Shown here piece after piece: positions 26,012 to 34,624 of a stretch of 64,000 bases of DNA. The position numbers and the translations under genes are program-made. The first letter of the stretch is position 1. Each line of letters opens with the position of its first letter. The stretch is from Bacteroidales bacterium. GTDB lineage: Bacteria; Bacteroidota; Bacteroidia; Bacteroidales; UBA932. The DNA is taken from positions 1 to 64,000 of the forward strand of contig JAFUDQ010000025.1 in the NCBI GenBank assembly GCA_017459075.1, written 5' to 3'. Below the pieces are notes generated by a model. The model did no database searches. It was not told the DNA's origin and saw nothing but the letters and a program-made list of their open reading frames with translations.

Positions 26012-27489
26012 CACTGCTTTATTTTCTTGATAGGATCGCAGGTCAGTCCAATACCAAGTTTGTTGAAGGTCTTGCGGTCTACTTCGCTTAGCATTACCGT
26101 GGAATGAACCTGGGCTCCGGCGAGCTTGGGAAGTTGGTCAAGGGCATTCTTGCAATTCTCATCCAGCAGGCTTAGCATTGACAGGGCAACCAGTACCTCG
26201 TCTGTATGAAGGCGGGGGTTGTGGCCGTGAAGATATGTAACCTTGGTCTTCTGGATAGGAGAAATCATTGTCTGCGGAATGAGCTTGACATTATGGGCAA
26301 TTCCAGCAAGGTATTTGGTTGCGTTAAGCAGCAAGGCCGCGCTGGGACCCAGCAGGGGACTGGTCTCTGCGCTGATAATTGCCCCGTCCGGAAGCTCAAT
26401 GGCTGCAGTGGCCACTCCGCTCTTTTCAAGTCTTTCTTTCGCTGCGACAGTGGCTTTGCGGTCTGCTGTTGTGATTTTCGCTCTCTTCATAAGGAGGGAA
26501 ATCTTGTTAACCTCAGCCTCAGTCGCCTTGCCGTCTGCAAAATTGCAAAGGGCCGTGTAATAGCGGCGGATAATCTCCTGCTGGCCGGCTTCGCGGCAGA
26601 CATCGTCATCGCAAATGCAATAGCCTGCCATGTTTACACCCATGTCGGTAGGGGATTTATAAGGATTTTCTCCGTAGATATCGTCAAAAAGGGCGTTCAT
26701 CACAGGGAAGATGTCAATGTCCCTGTTGTAGTTGACCGCAGTCTGCCCGTAGGCGTCAAGATGGAAGGGGTCAATCATGTTGACATCGTCCAAATCAGCC
26801 GTAGCGGCCTCGTATGCAATGTTTACCGGATGAGTCAGGGAAAGGTTCCAGATAGGGAAGGTCTCGAATTTGGCGTATCCGGCCTTTATGCCGCGCTTGT
26901 TCTCCTGGTAAAGCTGGCTAAGGCAAACGGCCATTTTTCCGCTGCCGGGCCCCGGAGCCGTTACAACTACGAGGGGACGGGTTGTTTCTACATAGTCGTT
27001 TTTACCGAAGCCATCTTCAGAGTCAATCAGGGCTACATTGTTAGGATAGCCTTCTATGGTATGGTGATAATAAACCGTTATGCCCATGTTTTCCAGGCGC
27101 TTGCGATAAGCCTCTGCGCTGGACTGTCCGTTGTAATGGGTGATTACCACGCTGTTTACTTTAAGGTCCCTTGCCTGGAATTCGTCCCTCAGGCGCAGTA
27201 CATCCATGTCGTAAGTGATTCCAAGGTCGCTTCTGACCTTGTTCTTCTGGATGTCTACGGCGCTGATTACGATAATTATTTCTGCATCGTCCTTAAGCTG
27301 CATGAGCATCTTAAGCTTGCTGTCCGGTTCAAAGCCGGGGAGCACGCGCGAAGCGTGATAATCATCGAATAATTTGCCGCCGAATTCCATGTAAAGCTTG
27401 TCACCGAACTTGGTGATTCGCTCTTTGATGTGTTCTGATTGAATTTTAAGGTATTTTTCGTTGTCGAATCCGATTTTCCCGTATTTCAT
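26008..27489 (-). CDS. DUF1846 domain protein
   Basis: A 493-residue cytoplasmic protein matching the DUF1846 family from end to end, starting MKYGKIGFDNEKYLKIQSEH. Family members have a nucleotide-binding-like N-terminal domain (TAPGPGSGKMAVCLSQLY resembles a P-loop near residue 180) and a conserved C-terminal half. No biochemical role is established to my knowledge. The gene has its own consensus promoter and no operon partner. Confidence 0.85.
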   Translation of the reverse strand: MKYGKIGFDNEKYLKIQSEHIKERITKFGDKLYMEFGGKLFDDYHASRVLPGFEPDSKLKMLMQLKDDAEIIIVISAVDIQKNKVRSDLGITYDMDVLRLRDEFQARDLKVNSVVITHYNGQSSAEAYRKRLENMGITVYYHHTIEGYPNNVALIDSEDGFGKNDYVETTRPLVVVTAPGPGSGKMAVCLSQLYQENKRGIKAGYAKFETFPIWNLSLTHPVNIAYEAATADLDDVNMIDPFHLDAYGQTAVNYNRDIDIFPVMNALFDDIYGENPYKSPTDMGVNMAGYCICDDDVCREAGQQEIIRRYYTALCNFADGKATEAEVNKISLLMKRAKITTADRKATVAAKERLEKSGVATAAIELPDGAIISAETSPLLGPSAALLLNATKYLAGIAHNVKLIPQTMISPIQKTKVTYLHGHNPRLHTDEVLVALSMLSLLDENCKNALDQLPKLAGAQVHSTVMLSEVDRKTFNKLGIGLTCDPIKKIKQC

Positions 27490-27513
27490 AGTTCCTGATT
27501 TTAATACGGGTTA

Positions 27514-27544
27514 CAAAATTAAGCAGAAATGACGTTTTTTTCAA
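27514..27544 (-). promoter_or_regulatory. Promoter of the DUF1846 gene
   Basis: Minus strand TTGA, a 19-base spacer and TAATTTTG. Confidence 0.65.
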
Positions 27545-27558
27545 ATTTTTTTTGATTT

Positions 27559-27589
27559 TTGCGTGTCCGGATTTTTTATCGTACCTTGG
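27559..27589 (+). promoter_or_regulatory. Promoter of the HAD hydrolase gene
   Basis: TTGC, a 19-base spacer and TACCTTGG (one mismatch), 21 bases ahead of the ATG. Confidence 0.6.
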
Positions 27590-27610
27590 TCCTGTAATAC
27601 TCAATAGGTT

Positions 27611-28306
27611 ATGTTGGAGAATGTAAGCGTACTGGCTTTTGATGCCGATGATACTTTGTGGAACAATGAGACTTTGTTCCGTGAGGCTGAACGTAAATGG
27701 GCTGCTGTAATGTCTGATTACGGCACCCTGGAAGAGCTTTCTGACAAGTTGTATGAGACCGAAGCTGCCAATATGAAGGAGCTGGGCTTTGGCGCAAAAC
27801 CGTATCTTATATCTGTCCTGGAGACCTCAGTGGCCCTTGCCGGGGACGCCCTTACCGGCTCTATGGTGGGAGAAATCATTGCAGCCGGAAGGGAAATCAT
27901 GCGAAATCCTGCAACACCCCTTCCTGGGGTCAGGGAAACCCTTGAGGCCATTCGCGCCCTAAGGCGCTATCGGATGGTTCTTCTTACCAAGGGCGATTTG
28001 CTTGACCAGGAGCATAAACTTGAGCGGAGCGGCCTGGCAGGCTGTTTTGACAGGGTTATGATAACATCGGACAAATCCTGCAAAGAGTATTTGCAGCTCT
28101 GTGAGCTTGAGGGCATCGGGCCGGGAAGCCTCGCAATGGTAGGCAATTCATTTAAATCAGATATCGCACCGGTGCTTGAATTAGGCGGATGGGGAATTCA
28201 TATCCCATCGAGCGTAATGTGGGTGCACGAAAAAACTGAGGAGTTTGAACATCCTCAGTTAATTCGAATAAAGGTATTTTCAGATTTGTTATCCTATGTA
28301 GGATAG
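27611..28306 (+). CDS. HAD-family hydrolase (phosphatase-like)
   Basis: A 231-residue HAD protein. Motif I is FDADDTLWNNE (nucleophile Asp near residue 11), motif II is the Thr of VLLTKGD, and motif III/IV lies in MITSDKSCKEY and MVGNSFKSDIAP. An alpha-helical cap is inserted after motif I, as in YjjG-type nucleotidases and phosphoglycolate-phosphatase relatives. The substrate is not predictable. It ends one base before a palindrome shared with the convergent peptidase gene. Confidence 0.85.
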   Translation: MLENVSVLAFDADDTLWNNETLFREAERKWAAVMSDYGTLEELSDKLYETEAANMKELGFGAKPYLISVLETSVALAGDALTGSMVGEIIAAGREIMRNPATPLPGVRETLEAIRALRRYRMVLLTKGDLLDQEHKLERSGLAGCFDRVMITSDKSCKEYLQLCELEGIGPGSLAMVGNSFKSDIAPVLELGGWGIHIPSSVMWVHEKTEEFEHPQLIRIKVFSDLLSYVG

Positions 28307-28327
28307 ATTCCCGAACAGGTCGGGAAT
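28307..28327. terminator. Palindrome between convergent genes
   Basis: ATTCCCGA (28307-28314) pairs with TCGGGAAT (28320-28327), followed by GAC. It has the form of the GATTCCCG...CGGGAATGAC repeats scattered in Bacteroidetes genomes and probably acts as a two-way terminator. Confidence 0.55.
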
Positions 28328-28334
28328 GACGTAA

Positions 28335-30344
28335 TTACCAAATGTGAACGCGTTCTGATTCGGGACGGAACATCGGGTCGCCTTCCTTAATGTCAAAGGC
28401 ATCGAAGAAGGTCTGGAAGTTACGCAGCGAAACATTCACGCGGTTAACGGCAAGAGAGTGAGGGTCAAGGTTGGTAAGACGGGCCTTCTCCTGGTCTGTA
28501 ATGTTCTGGGCCCAGATTTTACCATAAGAGAGGTAGAAACGCTGGGCGGGGGTGAGTCCGTCAACAAGGCCTGTATTCTTTCCTGCAAGGGCGTTCTCCA
28601 TAGCTGTGTATGCAATTGAAAGACCGCCGTGGTCACCGATATTCTCACCAAGGGTGTATCGTCCGTTGGCATGTACGCCGGGGAGAACCTCTACCTCATC
28701 GAACTGGGCTGCAAGACGGTCGCCAAGGGCGTCGAAGCGGGCCTTATCCTCTGCTGTCCACCAGTTTACCATGTTTCCGAAGGCATCAAACATCGCACCC
28801 TGGTCATCAAAGCCGTGAGACATCTCGTGGCCGATGACTACACCAATGCCGCCGTAGTTCACAGGGTCATCGGCATGAGGATCGAAGAAAGGCTTCTGGA
28901 GGATACCGGCAGGGAAGCAAATTTCATTGGTGGTAGGGTTGTAGTATGCATTGACGGTCTGGGGAGTCATGCCCCACTCGGTCTTGTCAGTGGGCTTTCC
29001 AAGCTTGCTGAGGTTGTCTGCAACATACCAGGCGCTTGCATTGCGGAGGTTCTCATAATATGTGTTCTCCGGGTTGATGTCAAGGCTGCTGTAGTCTTTC
29101 CATTTGTCAGGATATCCGATTTTGACGGTGAAGGCGTTAAGTTTCTCATGGGCCTTTGCCTTAGTGGTGTCGCTCATCCAGTCAAGGGCGTCGATATGCT
29201 GGCCAAGGGCAGTGCGAAGATTCTCTACAAGGGTAATCATCTTCTGCTTTGAACTTTCAGGGAAATAACGCTTTACATACATTTCACCAACCGCTTCTCC
29301 AAGAAGGCTGTTAGGAACGCTCATGGCGCGCTTCCAGCGGGGCTGCTGCTCCTGTGTTCCTGCCATCTGGTGAGAGAAGAATTCCCACTGGGCTGTGTAG
29401 AAGTCATCAGAAAGGGCACCTGCCTGTCCGCTTACGAACTGGGCAAGGACATAGGCCTTAAGGGTCTCCAGGCTGGTGTTTTCAAGAAGGGCGGAAAGTC
29501 CGTCAAAGTAAGAAGGCTGCTCTACAATCACTTTCTCCTGAGGGGCGATGCCGGCTGCTTCACATACCTTGTCAAAGCGCAGGCCGGGCCAGCGGGAGAA
29601 TATTTCTTCGCTGGACATAGGATTATAGATAGCCTGCATGTTACGGTTCTGCTCACGAGACCAGAAAATCTTTGCCATGGCATTTTCTACAGTCACATCT
29701 TGTGCTGCGATTTCCTTGGCATTCTCAAGACCTGCCAGGGTAAGAACTTTCTCAAGGTAAGCCTGATAGCCTTCAAAGAGGGCCTGGTTTTCAGGCTTCA
29801 AATAGTAGTCACGGTCTCCCATTCCAAGGCCGCCCTGGCCAAGGTAGAGAACCTGGTTGTCGCTGTTTGTAAGGTCTGCTTCTACACCTGCGCCAAAGAA
29901 ACCGCCTTCTCCGTAAAGGTTGAGTTTGCCAAGTAGGGTGGCAAGAGCGTCTTTGCTGTCAACTGCCTGAATCTCAGCTATATAAGGGAAGATAGGAGCT
30001 GCACCCAGCTCGTTCCTTGTTGCGGAGTCAAGAGCCATTTTGTAAAGGTCGGAAATCTTCTGCTCTACGGTTCCCTTCTTGGCATCCATTTTTGTCATGC
30101 TCTCAAAGAGGGCGTTCAGGTTCTCGCGGGTTGTCTCTGCAATAACGTCAAAACTGCCGAAGCGTGAGAATTCGGGTTTCAGAGGATTCTTGTCCTGCCA
30201 GCCGCCGGTTGAATAGCGGTAGAAGTCTACCTTTGGGCTTACAGTTGTGTCCAAGTCTGTCAAATCCAGGGCAGGTGCGTGATTCTTGGGACCGCAGGCT
30301 GCCAGTGTAAGAAGTGACATCATAATAGTCATGTACTTTTTCAT
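28335..30344 (-). CDS. M13-family zinc metallopeptidase (PepO-like lipoprotein)
   Basis: A 669-residue exported endopeptidase. Its lipoprotein signal ends at Cys17 (LAAC). The N-terminal M13 domain (about 35-410) is followed by the catalytic domain with HEMSH in VIGHEMSHGFDDQGAMFD, the third zinc ligand and supporting Asp in ENIGDHGGLSIA, and a C-terminal VHIW. The family cleaves oligopeptides, and this one probably works in the periplasm or on the outer membrane. The gene follows pyrB by nine bases on the same strand and may be read through from the pyrE-pyrB unit, though its function is unrelated. Confidence 0.9.
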   Translation of the reverse strand: MKKYMTIMMSLLTLAACGPKNHAPALDLTDLDTTVSPKVDFYRYSTGGWQDKNPLKPEFSRFGSFDVIAETTRENLNALFESMTKMDAKKGTVEQKISDLYKMALDSATRNELGAAPIFPYIAEIQAVDSKDALATLLGKLNLYGEGGFFGAGVEADLTNSDNQVLYLGQGGLGMGDRDYYLKPENQALFEGYQAYLEKVLTLAGLENAKEIAAQDVTVENAMAKIFWSREQNRNMQAIYNPMSSEEIFSRWPGLRFDKVCEAAGIAPQEKVIVEQPSYFDGLSALLENTSLETLKAYVLAQFVSGQAGALSDDFYTAQWEFFSHQMAGTQEQQPRWKRAMSVPNSLLGEAVGEMYVKRYFPESSKQKMITLVENLRTALGQHIDALDWMSDTTKAKAHEKLNAFTVKIGYPDKWKDYSSLDINPENTYYENLRNASAWYVADNLSKLGKPTDKTEWGMTPQTVNAYYNPTTNEICFPAGILQKPFFDPHADDPVNYGGIGVVIGHEMSHGFDDQGAMFDAFGNMVNWWTAEDKARFDALGDRLAAQFDEVEVLPGVHANGRYTLGENIGDHGGLSIAYTAMENALAGKNTGLVDGLTPAQRFYLSYGKIWAQNITDQEKARLTNLDPHSLAVNRVNVSLRNFQTFFDAFDIKEGDPMFRPESERVHIW

Positions 30345-30353
30345 AAATTTATG

Positions 30354-31442
30354 TTATTTGATTTTTGAGTCGCAATAATAGCATCTCAGGGTGCCACCGC
30401 TTGTGCGCACAAAACGTGCCGGAGCGTTTTCATTGTTGCAAATACATTTCGGATTTGTGCAGCGAAGGCCGGAGAGTGAAGGCTCTGATGCTGCTTCAAT
30501 GCACTGTGAAGCAGTGCCGCCTGCCTTGTCTTTCCATTCCAACAGCTTGTAAATCAAGGCCATGCGCACAAACTTTCCGTTTTCTACCTGACGGAAGTAT
30601 GCCGCCCTCGGGTCAGCATCGACCTCTGTCAGTATTTCATTGACGCGTGGCAGCGGGTGAAGGACTGCCATTTTGTCTTTTGCAAGTGACATCTTCTTGC
30701 TGTCAAGGACGAAGCTATCTTTGACCCTGTCGAATTCGTCCATGTCAAGGAAGCGCTCCTGCTGAACCCTGGTCATGTAAAGAACATCCAGTTCCGGCAT
30801 TACCTCCTCCATCGTTTTAACCTCTTTATAACTAATGCCAAGGCGGTCGCAGACATCCTGTTTGATATAGTCCGGCAGCTTAAGTTCGTCGGGAGCTATA
30901 AGCACAACTTTTACGTCTTTGTATCTTGACAGGGCCTTTATGAGGGAATGAACGGTGCGGCCGAATTTGAGGTCTCCGCAAAAACCGATGGTTATGCCGT
31001 CAATGTGCCCGAGTTCGCGGGTAATAGTCAGAAGGTCAGTGAGCGTCTGTGTGGGATGGCTGTGGGAGCCGTCGCCGGCGTTGATAATAGGCACTTTGGA
31101 CACTTCAGAGGCATATAGCTGTGCGCCTTCAATGTGGTGGCGCATTGCAATGACATCGGCAAAACAACCCACGACGCGAACGGTGTCCTGCACCGTTTCG
31201 CCTTTGCTTACGGAGCTGCTTCTTGCGTCGGCAAAGCCAAGGACGTTGCCGCCGAGTTCCATCATCGCAGAGGTGAAACTGAGTCTTGTGCGTGTGCTGG
31301 GCTCATAGAACAGGGTGGCCAGCTTCTTGTGGGCCATTACGTCCTGATACTTTTCCCGGTTGCCGATGATGTCCTGGGCAAGGGCCAGGATTTCGTCAAT
31401 TTCAACCTTGCTAAGGTCCATTGGGTCTATTAAATGTTTCAT
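30354..31442 (-). CDS. pyrB: Aspartate carbamoyltransferase catalytic chain with fused zinc ribbon
   Basis: 362 residues from ATG 31442 ([10 protein letters not shown]); the frame runs 30 codons further upstream into pyrE and is not used. Residues 1-305 are a normal PyrB with the phosphate-binding loop STRTRLSF (49-56), HPTQTLTDL (129-137) and HPLPR (262-266). An added tail of about 55 residues carries C328-x4-C333 and C354-x2-C357, the spacing of the zinc site in the regulatory chain PyrI, but the nucleotide-binding allosteric domain of PyrI is absent. It makes carbamoyl-aspartate. It starts one base after the pyrE stop. Confidence 0.9.
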   Translation of the reverse strand: MKHLIDPMDLSKVEIDEILALAQDIIGNREKYQDVMAHKKLATLFYEPSTRTRLSFTSAMMELGGNVLGFADARSSSVSKGETVQDTVRVVGCFADVIAMRHHIEGAQLYASEVSKVPIINAGDGSHSHPTQTLTDLLTITRELGHIDGITIGFCGDLKFGRTVHSLIKALSRYKDVKVVLIAPDELKLPDYIKQDVCDRLGISYKEVKTMEEVMPELDVLYMTRVQQERFLDMDEFDRVKDSFVLDSKKMSLAKDKMAVLHPLPRVNEILTEVDADPRAAYFRQVENGKFVRMALIYKLLEWKDKAGGTASQCIEAASEPSLSGLRCTNPKCICNNENAPARFVRTSGGTLRCYYCDSKIK

Positions 31443-31443
31443 A

Positions 31444-32052
31444 TTACAAACTGTTTCTGAATGCAATGATTTTTTCTTTCCACTGTGGGCCGATGTAGCC
31501 TTCCTGCGCTGCAACTTCCACAAGTGTGTCAAGGTTACTTAGGGAGTGGTTGACGATACCGGCTTCTGCCAGGCGGTCAAGTCCCTTTTGTATTCCGTAT
31601 GTAAAGATACTGATTATTCCCAAAACTTGTGCACCTGCTTCGCGTAAAGCCTGCACAACTTCTATTGCGCTGCCTCCGGTGGAAATCAGGTCTTCTATTA
31701 CGACGACCTTTGTCCCCGGCTCCATTTTGCCTTCTATTCGGTTGGTACGGCCATGGGTTTTGGCTTCTGAGCGCACATAACCCATGGGCATATTCAGTAT
31801 GTTTGCCGTCAATGCCGCATGGGCTATTCCCGCAGTGGACGTTCCCATAAGCATCTGACAGTCAGGGTGATATTTCTTTACAAGCTCGGCCAGTCCGGCT
31901 TCTACCTTATCCCTGGCGGAAGGGGAGGAGAGTATCAGGCGGTTGTCGCAGTAAATCGGGCTTTTGATTCCGCTGGCCCATGTAAACGGCTCTTCCGGCC
32001 TTAAAAACACTGCCCCGATAGACAATAGTTCGTGTGCTATTTCTCTTTCCAT
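31444..32052 (-). CDS. pyrE: Orotate phosphoribosyltransferase
   Basis: A 202-residue type I phosphoribosyltransferase with the PRPP loop [17 protein letters not shown] and an N-terminal hood ([20 protein letters not shown]). It converts orotate and PRPP to OMP. It is the first gene after the inverted-repeat element at 32076-32201 and is co-transcribed with pyrB. Confidence 0.93.
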   Translation of the reverse strand: MEREIAHELLSIGAVFLRPEEPFTWASGIKSPIYCDNRLILSSPSARDKVEAGLAELVKKYHPDCQMLMGTSTAGIAHAALTANILNMPMGYVRSEAKTHGRTNRIEGKMEPGTKVVVIEDLISTGGSAIEVVQALREAGAQVLGIISIFTYGIQKGLDRLAEAGIVNHSLSNLDTLVEVAAQEGYIGPQWKEKIIAFRNSL

Positions 32053-32075
32053 AATTAATCGGTTATTAATATTCG

Positions 32076-32201
32076 GTATAACCTGTGTCTATTCCAAAAC
32101 CCGTGGTCGCCCGTGACCACGTGAACGGGGGGACCATCGGCATTAGCCGATGGTGGGATGAGCACGAAGTGCGAAGGTTTTGGAATGGATACAGGTTATA
32201 C
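32076..32201. repeat. Long inverted-repeat element between pyrF and pyrE
   Basis: The outer arms start GTATAACCTGTGTCTATTCC (32076 onward) and end with the near-perfect complement at 32176-32201, 26 bases with two mismatches. Inside lie CGTGGTC/GACCACG and ACCATCGGC/GCCGATGGT hairpins. No ORF. It divides the pyrC-to-pyrF block from pyrE-pyrB. Confidence 0.75.
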
Positions 32202-32205
32202 GTTA

Positions 32206-32907
32206 TCATATGACAAAATCCTTGATACAACGATGATAAGAATCGACAGGGTCGGTAGCAGCGGTAATGGGGCGGCCAACGACAATAAAGTCAGACCCCA
32301 ACACGCGAGCCTGAGCCGGAGTCGTAATACGAACCTGATCATCCTTAGCGGCATCGGCAAAACGAATCCCCGGAGTAACAGTAATAAAATCCCCACCGCA
32401 GGCCCCCTTCACAAGCCCGGCCTCGCGTGGCGAACAAACAACCCCATCCAGGCCCGCAGCCTTAGCATTTTTGGCATAACTGACGATAGTCTCTTCCATC
32501 CCGGCCTTTATAAGCAATTCTTCTTCAAGCATTTGCGACGATGTCGACGTAAGCTGCGTAACCGCAATGCAAAGCGGCCTGCTGCCATCGGGCCTGGTAA
32601 GCCCCTCAATCGCAGCCCTCATCATCGCAACCCCGCCACCGGCATGAACATTAACCATGTCAATATCAAGGCCGGAGAGTACAGCCATCGCCTTTTTAAC
32701 AGTATTTGGGATATCATGAAGTTTAAGGTCAAGGAAAATCCTGTGGCCGGCAGCCTTAAGTTCCCGCACAATATCGGGGCCGGCGGCATAGAAAAGCTCC
32801 ATGCCGATTTTTACAAAAGGCTTCTCTCCGGCAGGAAACTTCCTCAGAAAATCCATGGCAGCCTCCTTACCGGCAAAATCACAGGCTATGATAACATCTC
32901 TTTTCAT
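32206..32907 (-). CDS. pyrF: Orotidine-5'-phosphate decarboxylase
   Basis: A 233-residue TIM barrel with the catalytic Asp-x-Lys-x-x-Asp motif in [12 protein letters not shown], plus [13 protein letters not shown] at the N-terminus and a C-terminal [11 protein letters not shown] phosphate site. It decarboxylates OMP to UMP. It overlaps pyrD by four bases (ATGA) and ends close to the inverted-repeat element. Confidence 0.93.
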   Translation of the reverse strand: MKRDVIIACDFAGKEAAMDFLRKFPAGEKPFVKIGMELFYAAGPDIVRELKAAGHRIFLDLKLHDIPNTVKKAMAVLSGLDIDMVNVHAGGGVAMMRAAIEGLTRPDGSRPLCIAVTQLTSTSSQMLEEELLIKAGMEETIVSYAKNAKAAGLDGVVCSPREAGLVKGACGGDFITVTPGIRFADAAKDDQVRITTPAQARVLGSDFIVVGRPITAATDPVDSYHRCIKDFVI

Positions 32908-33815
32908 ACAATGCCAATTATACTTTTAAGATTCTGAATTCCAAGTCTTTGCATGGTTTCCGGGAGGGCCGATACAATCTCCGGACATGCGAAGGGATTA
33001 CGCAGATTCTCCGCCCCAACCTGAACAGCAGTGGCACCAGCCATCATCATTTCAATGACATCATCGGCACAGGAAACACCTCCGCAGCCCATTACCGGAA
33101 TCTTGCATGCATGCGCCACCTGATAAACCATCCTTAGGGCGATTGGGAAGATGGCTTTTCCTGAAAAACCGCCCATTTTGTTGGCCAGGACCGGCGTCCT
33201 CTTGGCAAGGTCAATCCTCATACCAAGGAAGGTGTTTACAAGGGTAAGGCCGTCCGCCCCAGCATCCTCGCAGGCCCTTGCGATGGAAACAATATCGGTA
33301 ACGTTAGGGCTGAGTTTTATAAAAAGCGGTTTCCTGGATACTTCACGGGCCGCTTTTGTGACCTCGGCCGCTGCTTCCGGGCTGGTTCCGAAGGCCAGTC
33401 CTCCTCCATGAACATTAGGACAGGAAATGTTGACCTCAATTATGTCTATACCCTCGCAGGCATCGGCCTTTGCACAGCAGGTACGGTATTCATCAATGGA
33501 AAAGCCGCTGATATTCGCAATTATGCAGCCGTCGTAAATATCCCTTAAACGAGGCACTTTATCCGTTACAAGCGCCTCAATACCAGGGTTTTGCAGGCCT
33601 ACTGAATTAATCATTCCGGAGGCGCACTCGGCAACCCTTGGGGTAGGATTCCCGTAGCGGGGCTCCAAGGTGGTGCCTTTAAGGGAAATACCTCCAAGAA
33701 CATTCAGGTCAAAGCTGTCACCAAGCTCCAGCCCGAAACCGAAAGTACCGCTGGCGGGGATTACCGGGTTCTTAAGGGTAATCCCGCAAAGGTTTACAGA
33801 AAGGTCTTTTACCAT
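32904..33815 (-). CDS. pyrD: Dihydroorotate dehydrogenase B, catalytic subunit
   Basis: A 303-residue class 1B enzyme binding FMN. Typical segments are [22 protein letters not shown] and [11 protein letters not shown], with FMN phosphate binding near [11 protein letters not shown]. It oxidises dihydroorotate to orotate and passes electrons to PyrK, whose gene overlaps it by seven bases. Confidence 0.92.
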   Translation of the reverse strand: MVKDLSVNLCGITLKNPVIPASGTFGFGLELGDSFDLNVLGGISLKGTTLEPRYGNPTPRVAECASGMINSVGLQNPGIEALVTDKVPRLRDIYDGCIIANISGFSIDEYRTCCAKADACEGIDIIEVNISCPNVHGGGLAFGTSPEAAAEVTKAAREVSRKPLFIKLSPNVTDIVSIARACEDAGADGLTLVNTFLGMRIDLAKRTPVLANKMGGFSGKAIFPIALRMVYQVAHACKIPVMGCGGVSCADDVIEMMMAGATAVQVGAENLRNPFACPEIVSALPETMQRLGIQNLKSIIGIV

Positions 33816-34624
33816 ATTATATCCTCCTTCTTGAAAACCGGACCATCTTTACAAACCCGTCTCGGGCCGCCGGTTGTCTGAATACTGCAACAGTAGCAGA
33901 ATCCTGCTCCGCAGCCCATCCTTTCCTCAAGGCTGGCCTCTCCCGGACCTTCGAGTGCAGAACAAACCGCCCGCATCATAACCATCGGCCCGCAGGTGTA
34001 AAAATAGTCCCAGGACGGCTGTAAGGCCGATATTGCATCGGTCACCAGTCCTTTAATGCCGGCGGAGCCGTCCATGGTAGCAATTGCAAAACCGTCGCAA
34101 AGAGACCGGAAATCCTCTTCCAAAACAATCTCGTCAGCCTTATTGAAGCCCAGTATCGCTGTTACCTTCTTACCTTGCGCCTTGAGCTTTTTGCAAAGCA
34201 GGAAGAGGGGAGCCGCGCCAAGGCCGCCGGCAACCAAGAGAGCCTCATTCTTGCAGGCATCGGCATCAAAACCCCGTCCGAGGCCCGTCAGAACGTCAAT
34301 TTCAGAACCAACCGGCATAGTTGACAAAGCCTTCGTCCCGGCACCCACCGTCTTATAGAACAGCGTAAGCTTTCCACCTTCAGCATCGCAAATCGAAATC
34401 GGCCTTCTTAAATAATACCCCGGAATCTCCAGATTCACAAACTCCCCGGTGGAGATTTCTCCACTCGCTCCGCTCGGTCGAAATGACAAAGGGCTATCGC
34501 TCGGTCGAAATGACAAAGGGCTATCGCTCGGTCGAAATGACAAAGGCGCACACTCCAACACTAACCTGTAAGTCTTGAATGCAACTACCTGATTCTCAAC
34601 TATTTTAAACTGCTGCTTAATCAT
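33809..34624 (-). CDS. pyrK: Dihydroorotate dehydrogenase electron-transfer subunit, with repeat insertion
   Basis: A 271-residue flavin and iron-sulfur protein. The FAD part is YYLRRPISICDAEGG, the NAD-binding part LLVAGGLGAAPLFLLCKKL, and the [2Fe-2S] ligands lie in MGCGAGFCYCC and RVCKDGPVF. Between the first strand (VLECAPL) and TGEFVNLEIPG is an extra segment of about 32 residues made of repeated LSFRPSDSP units. It comes from a DNA repeat at 34451-34545 and is in frame. The enzyme probably tolerates it as a surface loop. The gene overlaps carB by four bases. Confidence 0.88.
   Translation of the reverse strand: MIKQQFKIVENQVVAFKTYRLVLECAPLSFRPSDSPLSFRPSDSPLSFRPSGASGEISTGEFVNLEIPGYYLRRPISICDAEGGKLTLFYKTVGAGTKALSTMPVGSEIDVLTGLGRGFDADACKNEALLVAGGLGAAPLFLLCKKLKAQGKKVTAILGFNKADEIVLEEDFRSLCDGFAIATMDGSAGIKGLVTDAISALQPSWDYFYTCGPMVMMRAVCSALEGPGEASLEERMGCGAGFCYCCSIQTTGGPRRVCKDGPVFKKEDIIW
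34451..34545 (-). repeat. Tandem repeat inserted in pyrK
   Basis: Three copies of a 27-base unit built around GTCATTTCGACCGAGC, ending at GGAGAAATCTCC. The purD insertion shares the cores GTCATTTCGACCGA and GGAGAAATCTC but is read in another frame. Confidence 0.8.

Noticed and set aside
26206-27372. A 388-codon open frame on the plus strand, opposite the DUF1846 gene
   Set aside because: It is fully antisense to a family-matching gene, has no recognisable domain, and arises from codon bias of the real gene.
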